Shown here: positions 1 to 45,328 of the stretch, in pieces | Layout of the letters: every line of letters starts with the position of its first letter | How positions within the stretch are numbered: the stretch's first letter is position 1 | Assembly (NCBI GenBank): GCA_965153355.1 | Contig: OZ231126.1 | Span: 86,552,001-86,616,000, forward strand | Direction: 5' to 3' | From: Flaccisagitta enflata | Taxonomy: Eukaryota; Chaetognatha; Sagittoidea; Aphragmophora | Length of the DNA stretch: 64,000 nucleotides | Program-made: the position numbers and the translations under genes | The notes under the pieces: model-generated | What the model was told of the DNA's origin: nothing | Databases searched by the model: none | What the model saw: only the letters and a program-made list of their open reading frames with translations

Positions 1-880
1 GGATTAAAAGATATGCTGATCTTCTTTGTATTAGCTTTTACAAATTTCTGCTCTTTAAAGAATTGTTAATCTACCTTATCACAAGCTCTTTCATAACTTA
101 TGCTCTGATATTTTAATTTATTTTTATAAAAATCAGGATTTTTTAAAACTAGCAATTGTTTCTTTTGTAACAAGACTACACAGGATTTTGCTGAATTCTG
201 GGAAATCTGAAGAAACTTTAAGGCCAAAACAAAAACAGAAGATGAAGGAATTTTGAGAAAAGGAAAACGGTCATCTTCATATATTTTTTCACTGCGTATT
301 TGGTCAGCGGGACGAGAAGAAAATCAAATTTTTTGCTATGCGAAGCTCCCAAATCCCTTGCCTTCCATTATTGGGGGGTTTATGAACTATCTTTATCATT
401 ATAAAATTTGAAATAATTTTCAAAAACGAAAGGAAATAGCTGATCCAGTGACGCTATGAATTATTATATGAATATCATACAAAATTTCGCAAATTGATTT
501 AAAACATATAGAATGAAAATGTCATCAAAAATAATCAATAGTAATGATAAAAAAAGATTTTCTATGAGCTTTGATTGTTTTAAATCATTGCAAAAACTGT
601 TTTTGGATCTGTTTTCCATATATTTGGCCCCGCTATACTAGATCCAAGAGTAATGGAAATCAACAAATAAGGGACATTTAATTTTGGTCCCCTCCTGTCA
701 TCTCATTTTAGTTTTTATATGAGCAATATTGAAATTCCGCAAATGATAGATAGTTTTTGTTGGTCCTTTGATATCTATCATTTTAGGGTTTGATTTCTTT
801 TCATCTGTTTTTTTTTCCAAAGCTTTTCTTTGTTTATATGTTTTTTTTTCTTGCAGAGAAAAAAAATTGTGTAGATCTAG
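1..880. other. AT-rich DNA, nothing recognised
   Basis: No open frame, splice-bounded exon or repeat of note. T-runs near 810-850. Confidence 0.5.
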
Positions 881-1078
881 TTGAAACTTAGCAATGTAGC
901 GGCAAAAGCAGAATCGGAAGCGGAAGATATGCCTTAAAAAATAGTGGAAGCGGAAGCTATATCATTTGTTAAATGTTGGAAGTGGAAGGGGGAGCTGTCA
1001 TTTTTCAAACAGGTCAATTGGAAGCGGAAGCGGAAGTGGTCTAAAAATCTACCGCTTCTGCATCCCTGGTCGGAACAC
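880..1078. mobile_element. Relative of the GGAAGCGGAAG MITE
   Basis: Several GGAAGCGGAAG / CCGCTTC motifs ending CGCTTCTGCATCCC, similar in composition to the MITE at 44,381. Borders and duplication are not clear. Confidence 0.3.
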
Positions 1079-1173
1079 AACTACTACGGCCACCAAGCTC
1101 CCTCTGGTGACTCCGTCCCATCCGGGGCTTCTGTCAATGATATTTCTCTCTTTGTTTCTAGTTATTCTATCAG

Positions 1174-1229
<56 letters not shown>

Positions 1230-1246
1230 TCCCTCTCTCTCTCTCC
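1174..1246. repeat. (CT)n microsatellite
   Basis: About 73 bp of CT with a few CCCT interruptions. ORFs in SLSL/RERE frames here are artefacts. Confidence 0.95.
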
Positions 1247-1381
1247 CCTTTTCTCCTTACTCTTTTTCTGTTCATTTCGTCTCTTTCTGCGATTTTGCGC
1301 CCAACCCTCTTTGGCGGGAAATTTGCATGGAAATTGGGTTTCATCTTCATACGTCTTCGCAAAAAAGGCGGCGAAAAAGTG

Positions 1382-1581
<200 letters not shown>

Positions 1582-2224
1582 AAAAATAAAGAAAGTGAAA
1601 AGGAAAGAAAGAAAGAAAGAGTGAAAAAAGAGAGGACGAAGAATTGAATGAAGTTTAAAAATGCGCGGAATCGCAAAGGAAGTTTATTGTTTCAAAAGAG
1701 AGGAAAAACGAGAGGAAAATTTTGTTGGATTCATGTAAAGAGACGCCGCCGCAGATTCAAGCCAAGACTCTAAAAGAGGGAGCGTGAAAAGAGAGAAAAG
1801 AAAAAAGATTTACGCGAGGAAAAAGAAAATCGGGGTTGTTTTAACTTGTTTATTTTGAGGGATGTTGGGATGTGTAACTTGGATTGGGATACAGCGAGAT
1901 TGTGCGAGATGGTCCGAAGGGCTGGGTGGTTGGATTGGACAGGACATGTTGGAAATGGACCAACGCTAGATTTGAATATCGGAGTTGGGCGGGCACGAGG
2001 ATCCCCACGAGAGAAAACTTTCTTGGCAAAGCTCATTTTGATGCCCAGAGTGAATAAAAACGTCACCAATCATAGCGAAAGAGATAGAGATAGAGCCGGC
2101 TCACAACAGTCACAACATAGACACATACAGTGAAGAGAACGTACGAGCCACGTAGACTTAAACACTCAGTCAGACTGACAGACACGAACATGCGCAGGCA
2201 CAAGGAAAACACACATACAGATAC

Positions 2225-2494
<270 letters not shown>

Positions 2495-2499
2495 TTCCT

Positions 2500-3480
2500 C
2501 AGGCTAAGTGAGGTAGGAAACAAGGAAGAAAGGAGGAAAGGAGGGAAGGAAGAGAGAACGAGTGAAAAAGAGAATGAGAAGGTCCATAAAGCGGAAAGCA
2601 ATGAGGTTTTTCCCGACCATTAAAGTTGTTGAATCATTGCGATAATGATTCGACGACCAGACTCTGTCTAAATTGGCTCCAAATCGGCGCTCGACAATTT
2701 CCGGTTTTCCGGATTCTCTTTAACAATCGTTTCTAAACCACGGAAGATGAACAGATTCACTGTCTCCGATCTTCTACCAGATAAAAGCGCTGTGGAAGTA
2801 TTCACATCGCCTAGAAAAAAAGGACACATGTACACGAAGAATATAAACACCTACGTAAACGTTACCCCAGCAACATGATACTGTTGAACCCCGCAAAAAC
2901 AGACGTCAAGAGATTGTTTTACAGGCAGATTTCTGTTATTGCTGACATATAGAAAGTAATAAGAAATGACATGAAGGGACCAAAATTTCCATGTTAAAGG
3001 CGGATTTCTCTTACTCTCGGATCTGTTGCTGTAGTCGGAAAACAAGAAGACAAACAAGCAAAACAAAAAAGAAGGAAATAAAAAAAAAAAAGAAAAAAAA
3101 AAAAACTTAACATGTCAGCCACCAGACATATATGTAATTGTAAACGAAACGTTGGTTGTCACTTGTGACCATTGTGCTTGCAAATTCAAAGACTTGTCTG
3201 TCTGTCTGTTTGTTTATCTGTCTGACGCTCAGTACAGAAACGCGAGATGGCGTGAAAAAAAAGCGACAGAAAAGAAGAGAAGAGAAAAGCCGGTTTGATA
3301 CCTCAATTCTGCATTCTATGGCAACAATAAAAAGATGATAAAATGGAATAAACTAGCAAAGAGAATCAAGTTTTCCACTCTCTCTCTCAGATCTGCTCGC
3401 TCACTCGCAGCCTCTCTCAACTCAGCTTCCATTTTAACGTTTATCATTTCAACTTTGGAAAAAAACGGGGGAGGAAAGTA
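2500..3480. other. Unassigned intergenic DNA
   Basis: Short purine-rich stretches and a GTCTGTCTGTCTGT run at 3,196-3,215. No gene seen. Confidence 0.4.
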
Positions 3481-3483
3481 GAG

Positions 3484-4036
<553 letters not shown>

Positions 4037-4140
4037 AGAACACAAAGACAGACACAGAAGGACAGACAGACAAAAAAGGCGAGAGAAGTGACAGACCCAG
4101 AATTAGGGAAAGACGAGTCCACAGTTTATTAATGAAACAA

Positions 4141-4231
4141 ACTCGAGCGTGACAACTCGAGAGTGACCAACGGACCAAAGGACCGACGGACGGACAAAGC
4201 CTCTTATAGAGTTGCGTGTCCGCAACTTAAA
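4141..4231 (+). mobile_element. F1 element, 3' part, hairpin class AGTTGCG
   Basis: GGAC/GACC block, then AGTTGCGTGTCCGCAACT and AAAA. Its 3' end abuts the next F1 copy head-to-tail (CAACTTAAAAACAAGGCC). Confidence 0.75.
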
Positions 4232-4412
4232 AACAAGGCCGGATACACGGCTACCCGTCGCATGCGGGTGGGCAGGAGCAGTGATAAAATAGGGTAACCA
4301 TGCATTTGGGCAGGAGCAGTACATAATGCAAAAAAAGTAAAACTTGACCAACTGACCGACAGAAAAACAAATCGGGGTGTAGAGTGGCGTAGACAGTTAG
4401 ACACGAAGACAA
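4232..4412 (+). mobile_element. F1 element, decayed 3' hairpin
   Basis: Starts AACAAGGCCGGATACACGGC, has two GGGCAGGAGCAGT modules and a short GACC block, and ends in a mutated hairpin AGTGGCGTAGACAGTTAG. Confidence 0.7.
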
Positions 4413-4519
4413 AGCGTCTAGTAAACCATCCAAATGCAAAGTCCTTGACCCTAAGACAGGCACAATTCCATCCAGCCGGAAAGACAGACAGATAGACAGA
4501 CAGACAGACAGACAGGAAG

Positions 4520-5330
4520 TATGTCATAGACCGAGGAAAATTGGCAAGCAGTAAACAGATGAGAGCTAAGCCGCGGTCGATGAAAAAAAAAAGAATGGTT
4601 TGGAATTTTTTTTATTATTGCGGTAAAAACTAAAATAATCAGTATTCAAGAGTTAATCAAACTTATTTACTCAAGTTTAAAATGAGATGACGAAGCTTTG
4701 TTGGGTATTTTCACTATTTTGCACATGAGTTTCGCTTTTGCTTTTGTCATATACTCAAATGAAACTGACAATTTTTATGGTTTTTGCTCGGCTTAAGAGC
4801 GAGTTTTTTTCTGGACTCAACAACAACAACAACAAACAAACCAAAGAACAACCTAACAAAAACAACAACGATAACAACACAAGAAACGGCAAACAACGAC
4901 ACCATACCACGATTTCCACTTTTTGTGACAGGGGTAAACTAGAGGACAGACGACAGAATAGCCAAAGCAGTGATTTCTCTATCAACCAAATCCTATAGCA
5001 GAGTTTCCATGCTTTCGCTTTTCGAGGTCTTCTGTAACGTACATAAATAAACACTGGCGACTCTGCGACGCCGACGGATACCAAACACGCCTTTTGAGCG
5101 CGATCTCATGCATCAGTGACGCCTTTCGTGGTCACGAGGCGGTGCAGTGTGTGGAGAAACAAAGGCATTTGAAGGGGGAACAGTGGCACAGCAGGCGGAA
5201 ACATGTTGGTGAAAGATGGATAGACAGACATGAAATCACACAGGCGAAGAAAGACACCTGAGAGAAAGAGACAAACAGACAGAGAGAAAGATATAGGTAC
5301 AGATACACATAGAAAGAGGGAGAAAATTAT
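4520..5330. other. Unassigned intergenic DNA
   Basis: AAC-rich patch at 4,817-4,880, and a mildly CpG-rich stretch at 5,030-5,130 without a convincing exon. Confidence 0.4.
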
Positions 5331-5335
5331 AAAAG

Positions 5336-5887
5336 AACAAGGCCAACACCTATAAGTCGCGTGCCAGACTTAAATAATTACTTTACAACATAACCACATA
5401 ACTAAAATGACTTTCATTGAATTCAATTGATATAAGATGACTTAAAATGATTTAAAATGACCTAAAATGACTTAAAATGACCTAAATTGACTTGAATTGA
5501 CCTAAAATGACTAAAATGACCCAGTGACTAAACTGACTTAAATTGACTTAAATTGACTTAAAATGAGTTTAAATGACTTTAAATAACTTAAATTGATCTA
5601 GAATGACTTAAATTGAACTTAACCGACCTAAATTGACTTAAATTGACCTAAAATCACTAAGATGCTGAAAACTATTAAAATAACTCAAATGACATAAATT
5701 GACTTAAACTGACTTTAAATGACCCAAAATGACTTAAAATGAACTAATTTGACTTTAAATGACCTAATTTACTTAAAATGATTTAGTAGGAATAAAATGG
5801 ATAAAAAAAGTAAAGTGTGACCAACCGACCGACCAACCGACCAACGGACAAAGCGGGGTGTAGAGTCGCGTAGCACGCGACTAAAAA
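5336..5887 (+). mobile_element. F1 element with internal TGACTTAAA array
   Basis: AACAAGGCCAACACCTATAA with 5' copy AGTCGCGTGC; an internal array of about 10-bp TGACTTAAAA/TGACCTAAAA units (5,399-5,780); GACC block; 3' hairpin AGTCGCGTAGCACGCGACT and AAAAA. Complete by both ends. Confidence 0.75.
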
Positions 5888-5889
5888 GA

Positions 5890-8360
5890 AGGAAAAAAAA
5901 AATACCAGCCGCCGAAAACGGTTGTGTCGTTTTTGATCTGCCGACGCGGGATGGAGAGTTTGGCGGCCGGCAGATCGGAGCTCGCATTTTATGTCCTCTA
6001 TTCGCAGCTGCGACGCGGGGACGCAGTTATATCCGTTTATTTCGAGGTATAACAGCTCCAACACGAAAAGACCACTTTATTTCGCGAGAGGCCACACGAC
6101 CGACCGCCAACAAAAGTCAAAACACACCCGAAAATTCCGCGCCTGCTTGCCTCCTTTGGGGTCACTCTCTCTTCCTCTGTCAATATCACCTTCTCTCATA
6201 CTTGCTGTATCTGACTTTCTCCGCCTTTGTGTGTTTCTATGAATCTGTATGTCCCTCCTTACCTCTGACTGTCCGTCTCTGTGTGTCTGTCTGCCTCAGT
6301 CTCCATCTCTCTCCCATACCATTTCTTTCTCAACATGAATTTCCAAATATTGTTTTGCCTCACAGAATTATGGCTCAAATGCGAGGGTTCCACAATGATT
6401 CAATGACCCTTAAGGGTGTCTAGTTTGACTGCGTCACATAGCAAAAGATGGGAGTATCCCTTTATTCTCTAAGCCCCATTTAAATGATATCATTGATACG
6501 GGACGTCAATTGATAAGTAACACGTCGCAGGGGTTGGAGTGGGGGTGTGGGGGCGGTATTTTGCGTTTTCACATGTTTAGACTCGAGCGTAACGGACCAA
6601 CGGAGCGACTGACCAACAGACGGACGCATCAACGGACATAACCTCTTACAGAGTCGCGAGTCCACGGCAAGAAGTATGAGTTTCTTCTCACAAGAAAATG
6701 TAAACACCCTGTCCTATTTTCCTCTCCCTTCAAACGCTCCCTCGGATCCCCTCACTCTCTTGCCGCCAATCAACCCTTCCCCCAAAAAATCCCTTTTCCC
6801 ACTCTACGTCAAACTCAGATGATACTGATGCCATGGCTTTGTTTTATGAATGCAATTCGCATCTGAGTCCCTCTCTCGGTCTCTCTCTCTCTTTCGCCTT
6901 TTCCTTCATAGCCTCTCACCTGAAAGGCCTCAACAGCGTTAATACGAAAATAGAGAGAGACGAGAATAACAAGAGGAATAACGGCCAGCACCCGAGAGGT
7001 TTTTTTTACGATATCAATGACGACTATGACGACGACGACGACGAAAACGACGTTACCAATGGGTAGGCAAAGAAGTGTGTTCAACTTTACGACGATTCAC
7101 AATTGAAATTTTTGGCACGTACGTTGAGAAGCATGAGGTCAGCTAATATTTCAAATTTCAGGACAATCGCATCGATAGTTTAGAAGTTACGGCCTTTTTC
7201 ATACTTAAAAAGTAAAAGAGAAAACCGACGTTCTTTTTTCCGTACTTTCTTTGAACTCGCCCCCAATCAAATTTTTAAATTTTTTGAAAAAAGTGAGATT
7301 ACAGGATTTTGGATCTAGGCAAATTAAACAATTTCCTATTGATTGCACCCCACTTTTGAAAACCATTTTTAAAAAAAAAATATTTTGTGATTTTTTGTCA
7401 AAATCCCTGACAGGCAACAAAAATTTTCAAAGTTTTTTGAAAAAAAATAGAAATACAATAATTTGGATCTAGGCAAATCAAAAAATTTCCTATTGGATAT
7501 TTTTTACTATGCTGATGTAAAACAAATTAGAATTTCCTATTGATTGCACCCTACTTTTTTTTCAAAAAAAAAAAAATCTCAACGAGGGCTTTTTGGGGGC
7601 TCTTTGGGGCCCCTAAGAAGAAAATAATGATGTTTAGTTGAAGCCGATGGCGAGAGAAATCAAATCTCCATCAAACAAAACCAAGAACGCCTAGATCAGT
7701 CGTGATTTGCGCCTTCAATGACTCTCAACACTTCAGGGGGCGAGTTTTTTTCAGAACAAGATGCGCTCTCAGCCTTAGAAATCTTAATTTGTAGCTCGTC
7801 CCCTACAATGAGCTACTATGGAAGAAAAAAAACGACATCAATTCCAAATGAGAAAAAAGAAAACTATTTTGAAAGCCTTCAACTTTCGAAAGGAATGCAG
7901 CTCGCCTGAATGCAGCTCGCCTGAATTAACGTTAGAAAAAAACCAAGTGGTAATGAGTAAAAGGTTTTCTTTAAGAAAATAGTTTCAACGCAATGATAAA
8001 TACAAATGTAGCACTCAAATACTGCTTTCCCAAAATGGTTACCAAATTTGCCCAAAAAGTCCACCAAAAAGCTCGATGCGACACATACGTGCATTTTAAA
8101 GGAAGTTTTCAGACGGGCAGACGCTTCTTTTAAAAAGATGCGATGTCCCATCTAAAAAAAAAGTTGGAAAATTCGAGAAAAACAAAAGCACCAAGCAGGT
8201 GAAGCACGAGTTAAAGAATACGTAGACAAACCTAGGCAAACGAATTGAAAACTGCATAGAAATAAGGAGAGTCTCATTTAGACCAAGAGAAAAGAAGCTA
8301 ATGAATAACGCTGCGAGGGTTGTTCCTCAGGAAAAGCCACACCCTTCAAGAACGACATGA
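5890..8360. other. Region 3' of the RPTP gene
   Basis: CpG-rich patch at 5,905-6,120 of unknown nature; degenerate repeat phrases at 7,290-7,560 ('tttggatctaggcaaat', 'tttcctattgattgcaccc'); a CCTGAATGCAGCTCG duplication near 7,897-7,925. No gene recognised. Confidence 0.4.
6550..6672 (+). mobile_element. F1 element, degenerate
   Basis: GACTCGAGCGTAACGGACC, GGAC block, CCTCTTACAGAGTCGCG and a broken stem. 5' half absent. Confidence 0.5.
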
Positions 8361-38887
<30,527 letters not shown>

Positions 38888-38890
<3 letters not shown>

Positions 38891-39020
38891 GGAGCAGTGA
38901 GGTCAAAGAAATAAAATCATGAAAAAAAGTAAAGTGTGACCGACCAACCAACCAACCGACCAACCAACCGACCAACGGACAAAGCGGATTGTAGAGTCGC
39001 GTGCACGCAACTAAAAAAAA
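38888..39020 (+). mobile_element. F1 element, 5'-truncated, fused to EGF exon
   Basis: Begins at GGAGCAGTGAGGTC without the AACAAGGCC half, then GTAAAGTGTGACC, ACC/GACC block, GTAGAGTCGCGTGCACGCAACT and A9. The junction lies within the EGF coding frame. Confidence 0.75.
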
Positions 39021-39305
39021 AGATTTAGTTTTAAGATGGAAGCTCATGCTTATGCTTACTACTAGATGAAAAGTGACAGAGAAGCTTGTTTTTACTACAA
39101 ACACTTGCAAAGGATAATAAGGACAAGAATCAACAGTCAATCTTCTTTAGAGGCTTTAAAGAGAAAAAAATTAGTTTTAAGATGGAAGCTTTGTTCTACT
39201 ACTTCACTCCAGCTCATCAGCTTTGTAAAAATCAAAGATTTGAGGAAAAATCAAATATTCTATTCAGTTGTTGTAAATAGTAACAGTTTGCTTTGTCAAA
39301 GTTAA

Positions 39306-39346
39306 ATGAGGCTGGATATACACAGCACCTCAGCTGTTGTCAGTTG

Positions 39347-39351
<5 letters not shown>
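39306..39351 (+). mobile_element. F1-like 5' fragment (inverted partner at 44,084-44,127)
   Basis: GAGGCTGGATATACACAGCA and CAGTTGGGCAG followed by a GA repeat; mirrored in the other arm of the 5.5 kb inverted duplication. Confidence 0.45.

Positions 39352-39434
<83 letters not shown>
39351..39434. repeat. (GA)n microsatellite
   Basis: About 84 bp of pure GA in the left arm of the 5.5 kb inverted duplication; CT partner at 44,007-44,083. Confidence 0.95.
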
Positions 39435-39437
<3 letters not shown>

Positions 39438-39579
39438 TTAAAGATTCAGAGAGAAGGAGTAAAAGAATATGGTGTCTCGGGGAACAGAATTCTGGGCCCT
39501 GAGATTATGGGATTTTTTGGGGCCCTGAGACTTTGTACCCTCGGGGCCCCGCGTCGCGCCCGGCTCAGGATTGCCTCAA

Positions 39580-39956
<377 letters not shown>

Positions 39957-39977
39957 AGTGATGGTGGTGGTGTGCTT

Positions 39978-40035
39978 TTTAGGCAGCGGCCCTAAAGGGC
40001 CAATGTCCTGTAGGACAAAGGGGGGAATTTGGCTG
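39978..40035 (+). mobile_element. F2 terminal fragment
   Basis: TTTTTAGGCAGCGGCCCTAA, GGGCCAATGTCCTGTAGGAC and GGGGAATTTGG, after a GGT microsatellite. Confidence 0.5.
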
Positions 40036-40219
40036 GTATGTTGTTTCTCAAAAGGGGCCCCAAATCCGGTCCCATATCTTGATGCTGGATCTGGGAATTG
40101 CTATCTGGAGTGGAAAAGGCTAGCCAGATCTTGATTGCTCTAAATATACTCATTCTTGGTCGAAGACAACACTACAAGTTCCTGGAACAAAAAGTCCGTC
40201 CAGGTAGCATGCTCTTTGA

Positions 40220-40261
<42 letters not shown>

Positions 40262-41233
40262 TTACATTATTGATGTAAGCTGCCCCAGCAATAAGAATGT
40301 AACTGAGAAAGAAAATGAAAAAATTGCAAAATACAGTGGCCTATGAGTAGAATTAGCAAAAATGTGGAATAGTGAATGCACTGTTATCCCGGTGGTTGTG
40401 GGGAGCCTTGGTGCTGTATCCCACAAACTTGGGGACAACCTCAGGATGATACCTGCTGAATTGTGTGCTACGATGTGTCTGAAAATAACTTTATTGGGAA
40501 GTGAGAAGATCATGAGATCGGTCTTATCACGAAAATGATTTGTACCTGGATATGCCATTATGGGGAGGAAGAATGAAAGCGATGAAAGCTCTCTGTATGG
40601 ACTGGTGTTGCCACTACGGCCCAATTTGTTTGTTCAAAGTTGGCCTTTGTTGGATTACATATGAAGTAGTGTTAGACCAAAGGTAGGTAGACCGAAGTCG
40701 AACTGAAGCCGAAGATTACAGTGACTTTGTTTCCGAAACCGAATCTGAAGTTTGCCGAAGTCCGAAACCGAAGTTTGAAGTTACTTCAATTTTTTGATTG
40801 AATCAAATTTTTTTTAGATTATAAAAACAAATATCAAATTTTGATTTTTTTTATCTTGTTTTTTTTTTATTTTCATCTTGCTTTATTTTTCACTTTTATT
40901 TCTCTTTTTTAAAAAAAATAACTTCTAATCTTTTATTGATTTATCATTTCTTTTTGTTTTTGAATGTGAGAAATAGTATAATACTAATAAGTGAAATTTC
41001 TTTTATTTAATCATATCCATACAAATAAGTGCTTGTTTCCTAAAGTTTAAGTTAGTCTCTGAAGCAAAACTAGTGGTTCTGATATTTCTTAAAATGATTT
41101 TTTTTCAATCATACAGTATGATTTTTTTTTAATTGCAAGGACTTTTGCTTTTATTTTGATCTGATCAACGCATATGAATCAAAGGGCAGATTCTGCCAAA
41201 AAAGGTTGTGTTGTTATGACTGTCTTTCTGTAA

Positions 41234-41541
41234 ATTGCTCTTATTTCTGAACAGTTTGAGCTACGGATCCCAGATTGGTCTCAAATGAAAGATATTTTGA
41301 TGTAGTTTTCAGAGAAAAACAAAAACAGCGATGTTTTCTAAGAGTTATCCTGCCAAACATGAACAATTTTGTTGTTTCAAAATAAATTGTTTGCAGAATT
41401 GACTTTCAGTTAACTAAATGCATTCATAGCTCCAAAAAAGTCTGTCTGTTGAGTTTTTCCCAAAAAATACTTCAAAACAGCTTTCATTTGGGACCAATCT
41501 GGTATCTGTAGCTCAAACCATTTGGAAATGAGAGCAATTTA
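41234..41541. repeat. Inverted repeat inside the hAT-like element
   Basis: TTGCTCTTATTTCTGAACAG...CAGATTGGTCTCAAATGAAAG pairs with TTTCATTTGGGACCAATCTG...GAAATGAGAGCAATTT. Related phrases ('gtagctcaa...ccaatctg') recur at 38,410 and 46,880, so this is a dispersed family. Confidence 0.6.
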
Positions 41542-42058
41542 ATGAGAAACAGTTCAGCCAATATCTCTACAATCTTTTACATTTTTCCACTTTTCAAAAT
41601 TTCAATCCCTATAAAAAAGTAAGATAAATATCCATTATTTTTCCTAAAAACCTTTGGAATCTCTTAGTAAATAACTGCAAACTCTCATCTTTTAAGACCT
41701 TCTTTCTGAATTTGGCTTGCTCTTCTAGTTTTTGCATAATGTTCTCATCTTATGTTACAGTTGAAAAAAATCATACTGTATGCATTTTTATTTTCATGTT
41801 TTTTTTTCTCCCTCTTTTCTCTGTTTCTTTATTCATCCCTCCCTTTGTTTCTTTCTTTCTCTCCTTCTTTCTTTCTCCCTCTCTCTCTGTTTGTCTGTGT
41901 GTCTCTGTCTGTCTATCTCTTTCTTTCTTTCTTTCTCTCTTTCTCATATATTTTCTTATATTTCTTAACATACTCTTACATTCTTTGAATTAAAACATCT
42001 AACTTTATCTCTCTCCATCTGTTACTCTCTCACTGTTTCTCTCTTATTTTTTTCCTTT

Positions 42059-42237
<179 letters not shown>

Positions 42238-42826
42238 CTGCTTTAAAAGGATCCAACTTTGAACCTTCTACCTACTACATACTGACTCCTGACTCCTGCA
42301 AACCGAAGTTGGATGACAACTTCGACTTCGGTTCCGAAGTTAGGGTAGTGTCCCGGTCAGTAGGTCGATGCCGAAGCCGAATCTTCGACTTTCACTAATA
42401 TGAAGTGGACTACTTGAAATAAATACATTACCAAAAACAACATCAAAAACAGAAACAAAGAAAGAAACATTCTGAAATGCCCTTAGGATTAGGTCAACCC
42501 TAGGCTATCAGTCTCATACTACCAAGACAGTCTAAGACAGTTTGTTCTTGTGCAAGTAAATGTATAAACTCTCTCTCTCTCTCTCTCTTCCTCTCTCTGG
42601 ATTGCATACAGCGATTCATATCTCTTTAGGGGTAGGTCGTGTTACTTAGAATCTGAGTGGCAAGAATTTTGAAATTCTCATCATTTAGATTCTTAGTAAT
42701 GAGAATTATATTCTCATAACTTAGATTGTCTATCTTTCTATCTTTTTCTCATTACTCAGAATCTAAGTTATGAGAATTTTTCCCTATCATTTCATTCACT
42801 TTTTTTTTACTTGTTTGTCTGTCTGC

Positions 42827-42831
<5 letters not shown>

Positions 42832-42870
<39 letters not shown>

Positions 42871-42918
42871 TGCTCTTGCTCTCTCTTTCTCTCTTGCTCT
42901 TGCTCTCTCTTTCTCTCA
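42832..42918. repeat. (CT)n with CTTG units
   Basis: CT then a duplicated CTCTTGCTCTTGCTCTCTCT block. Confidence 0.9.
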
Positions 42919-43083
42919 TTCTCTTATACAAAATATCAAAATAAAAATTAAAAATTTTCTTGGGAGGAAGAATTCTGTCAACTGATAAGTATTTCTGACA
43001 GAGCCAACTACTAGCTCATTGACCCAATGTCACCAATAGCTTGGCTCTACCATCCAAGGTAAAATCACAATTTTGTAATTGTA

Positions 43084-43190
<107 letters not shown>

Positions 43191-43677
43191 TAGAAAAAAG
43201 AAGGAGGAAGAGAGACAAAGAGCAACAAAAACACTGAATTTAGAGAAAAATCTAAGTTATAAGAAAAAGATAGAAAGACAGACAATCTGAGTTATGAGAA
43301 ATAACAAAATTGTCAAATTCTCATAACATAGAATCTGACTTATGAGAAAAGTGTTAAATTCTAAGTAACGCGACTTAGAAAAATCTAAATAACGAGATTT
43401 TCCCCTCATTAGCATATTGCAGCTAGTGGTAACTAGAGTCATCGAATATTCATTCTGTTGTTATATAAACTTGCAAACAAGCTCAATAGGCTCCAGCATA
43501 TAGCTATTTCTTATTGACTGGGTTTCATTTTATTCTATTTTGAAGATTTCTCAAAAAGCACTTGGGGAATAAATTTATTTTTACTGGTTACATGTATATC
43601 AACCCAATGCTACACAAAAATGTAGAGAAGCCCTCTTCCATGTGATTTTTCACTCAGATTTTTTCTAAAGCACAGTG

Positions 43678-43678
<1 letters not shown>

Positions 43679-43766
<88 letters not shown>
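43679..43766. repeat. (CA)n microsatellite
   Basis: 88 bp of pure CA. Confidence 0.95.
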
Positions 43767-43767
<1 letters not shown>

Positions 43768-44004
43768 ATGGAAAAAAAGGATATTAAAAACACAGATAGT
43801 AGGAAAAAAATTCAAAATGCACTTATACTTGTCAGATTGATGAAAGGAAAAAAAATGATACATACATGTATATGGGCGCGACGCGGGGCCCCGAGGGTAC
43901 AAAATCTCAGGGCCCCAAAAAATCCCATAATCTCAGGGCTCAGAATTCTGTTCCCTGAGACAGCATATTCTTTTGCTCCCTCTTTCTTAATCTTTAATTA
44001 TCTC

Positions 44005-44086
<82 letters not shown>

Positions 44087-44380
44087 CAACTGTCAACAGC
44101 TGGAGTACTGTGTATCCAGCCTCATCTAACTTTTACATAGCAAACTGTTACTATTTACATAGTAGATTTGCTTCTTCCTCAAATCTTTGACTTTTACAAA
44201 GCTGATGAGCTGGAGTGAGGTAGTTGAAAAAGGCTTCCATCCCAAAACTAATTTTTTTCTCTTTAAAGCCGCTGAAAAAAAATTGACTGGTGATTCTTGT
44301 CCTTATTATTGACTTTTATATTTTGCAAGTGTTTGTAAAAAAAAAAAAAGCTTCTCTGTCACTTTTCATCTAGTAGTAAG

Positions 44381-44504
44381 TAGGGATGTGGAAGCGTTTA
44401 ATGCCGCTTCCACCACTTCCGCTTCCGCTTCTATTTTGCAGTTCAAATACTAGTAGCTATCCCATCCTCTAAATTGGAAGCGGTCAATCGCTTCCACATC
44501 CTTA
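44381..44504. mobile_element. 124-bp hAT-type MITE
   Basis: TIRs TAGGGATGTGGAAGCG / CGCTTCCACATCCTTA flanked by the 8-bp duplication GTAGTAAG. The inverted paralogous arm at about 39,050-39,066 has the uninterrupted site (CTTACTACTAGATG), which proves insertion. Confidence 0.85.
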
Positions 44505-44734
44505 GTAGTAAGCATAAGCATGAGCTTCCATCTTAAAACTAAGTCTTTTTTTTTTCTGTTAAAGCCACTAAAGGCTATTGATTCTTTTCCTAATAATTGA
44601 CTTTTACAATTGCAAGTATTGTAGTGGAAAAAAGCTTCCATACCACTTGTGCTCTGATAGAGAGCATGAGTTTAAATGAAGTAGTAAAAAAACGCTTCCA
44701 TCCTTAAACTAAGTTTTTTTTTTAATGGTCTAGT

Positions 44735-44788
44735 GATCTCTTATCCACCTGCACGCAACTGGAGAGGTTATGTGTCTAGGCCTTGTTT
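44735..44788 (-). mobile_element. F1 5' end fragment
   Basis: CCACCTGCACGCAACTGGAG and TCTAGGCCTTGTTTCT, ending in a GA microsatellite. Confidence 0.5.
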
Positions 44789-44795
44789 CTCTCAT

Positions 44796-44797
<2 letters not shown>

Positions 44798-44890
<93 letters not shown>
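44798..44890. repeat. (GA)n microsatellite
   Basis: About 90 bp of GA adjoining an F1 5' end. Confidence 0.95.
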
Positions 44891-44893
<3 letters not shown>

Positions 44894-45085
44894 AGAGGGA
44901 AAATATGATAATGCATTTTCTTGGGGCCCAGAATTCTGGACATCACTAAAAAGGCAAAAATGATACATCTCAGGGCACAGAATTTGGGGCAACGATACGC
45001 ACTCCATGTATATAGGAAAACAGCAAAAAAGATCAAGGGAGAAAGAGAAACAAGACAGAAGTATCTGTGAAAACAGAAGTAAAAG

Positions 45086-45328
<243 letters not shown>

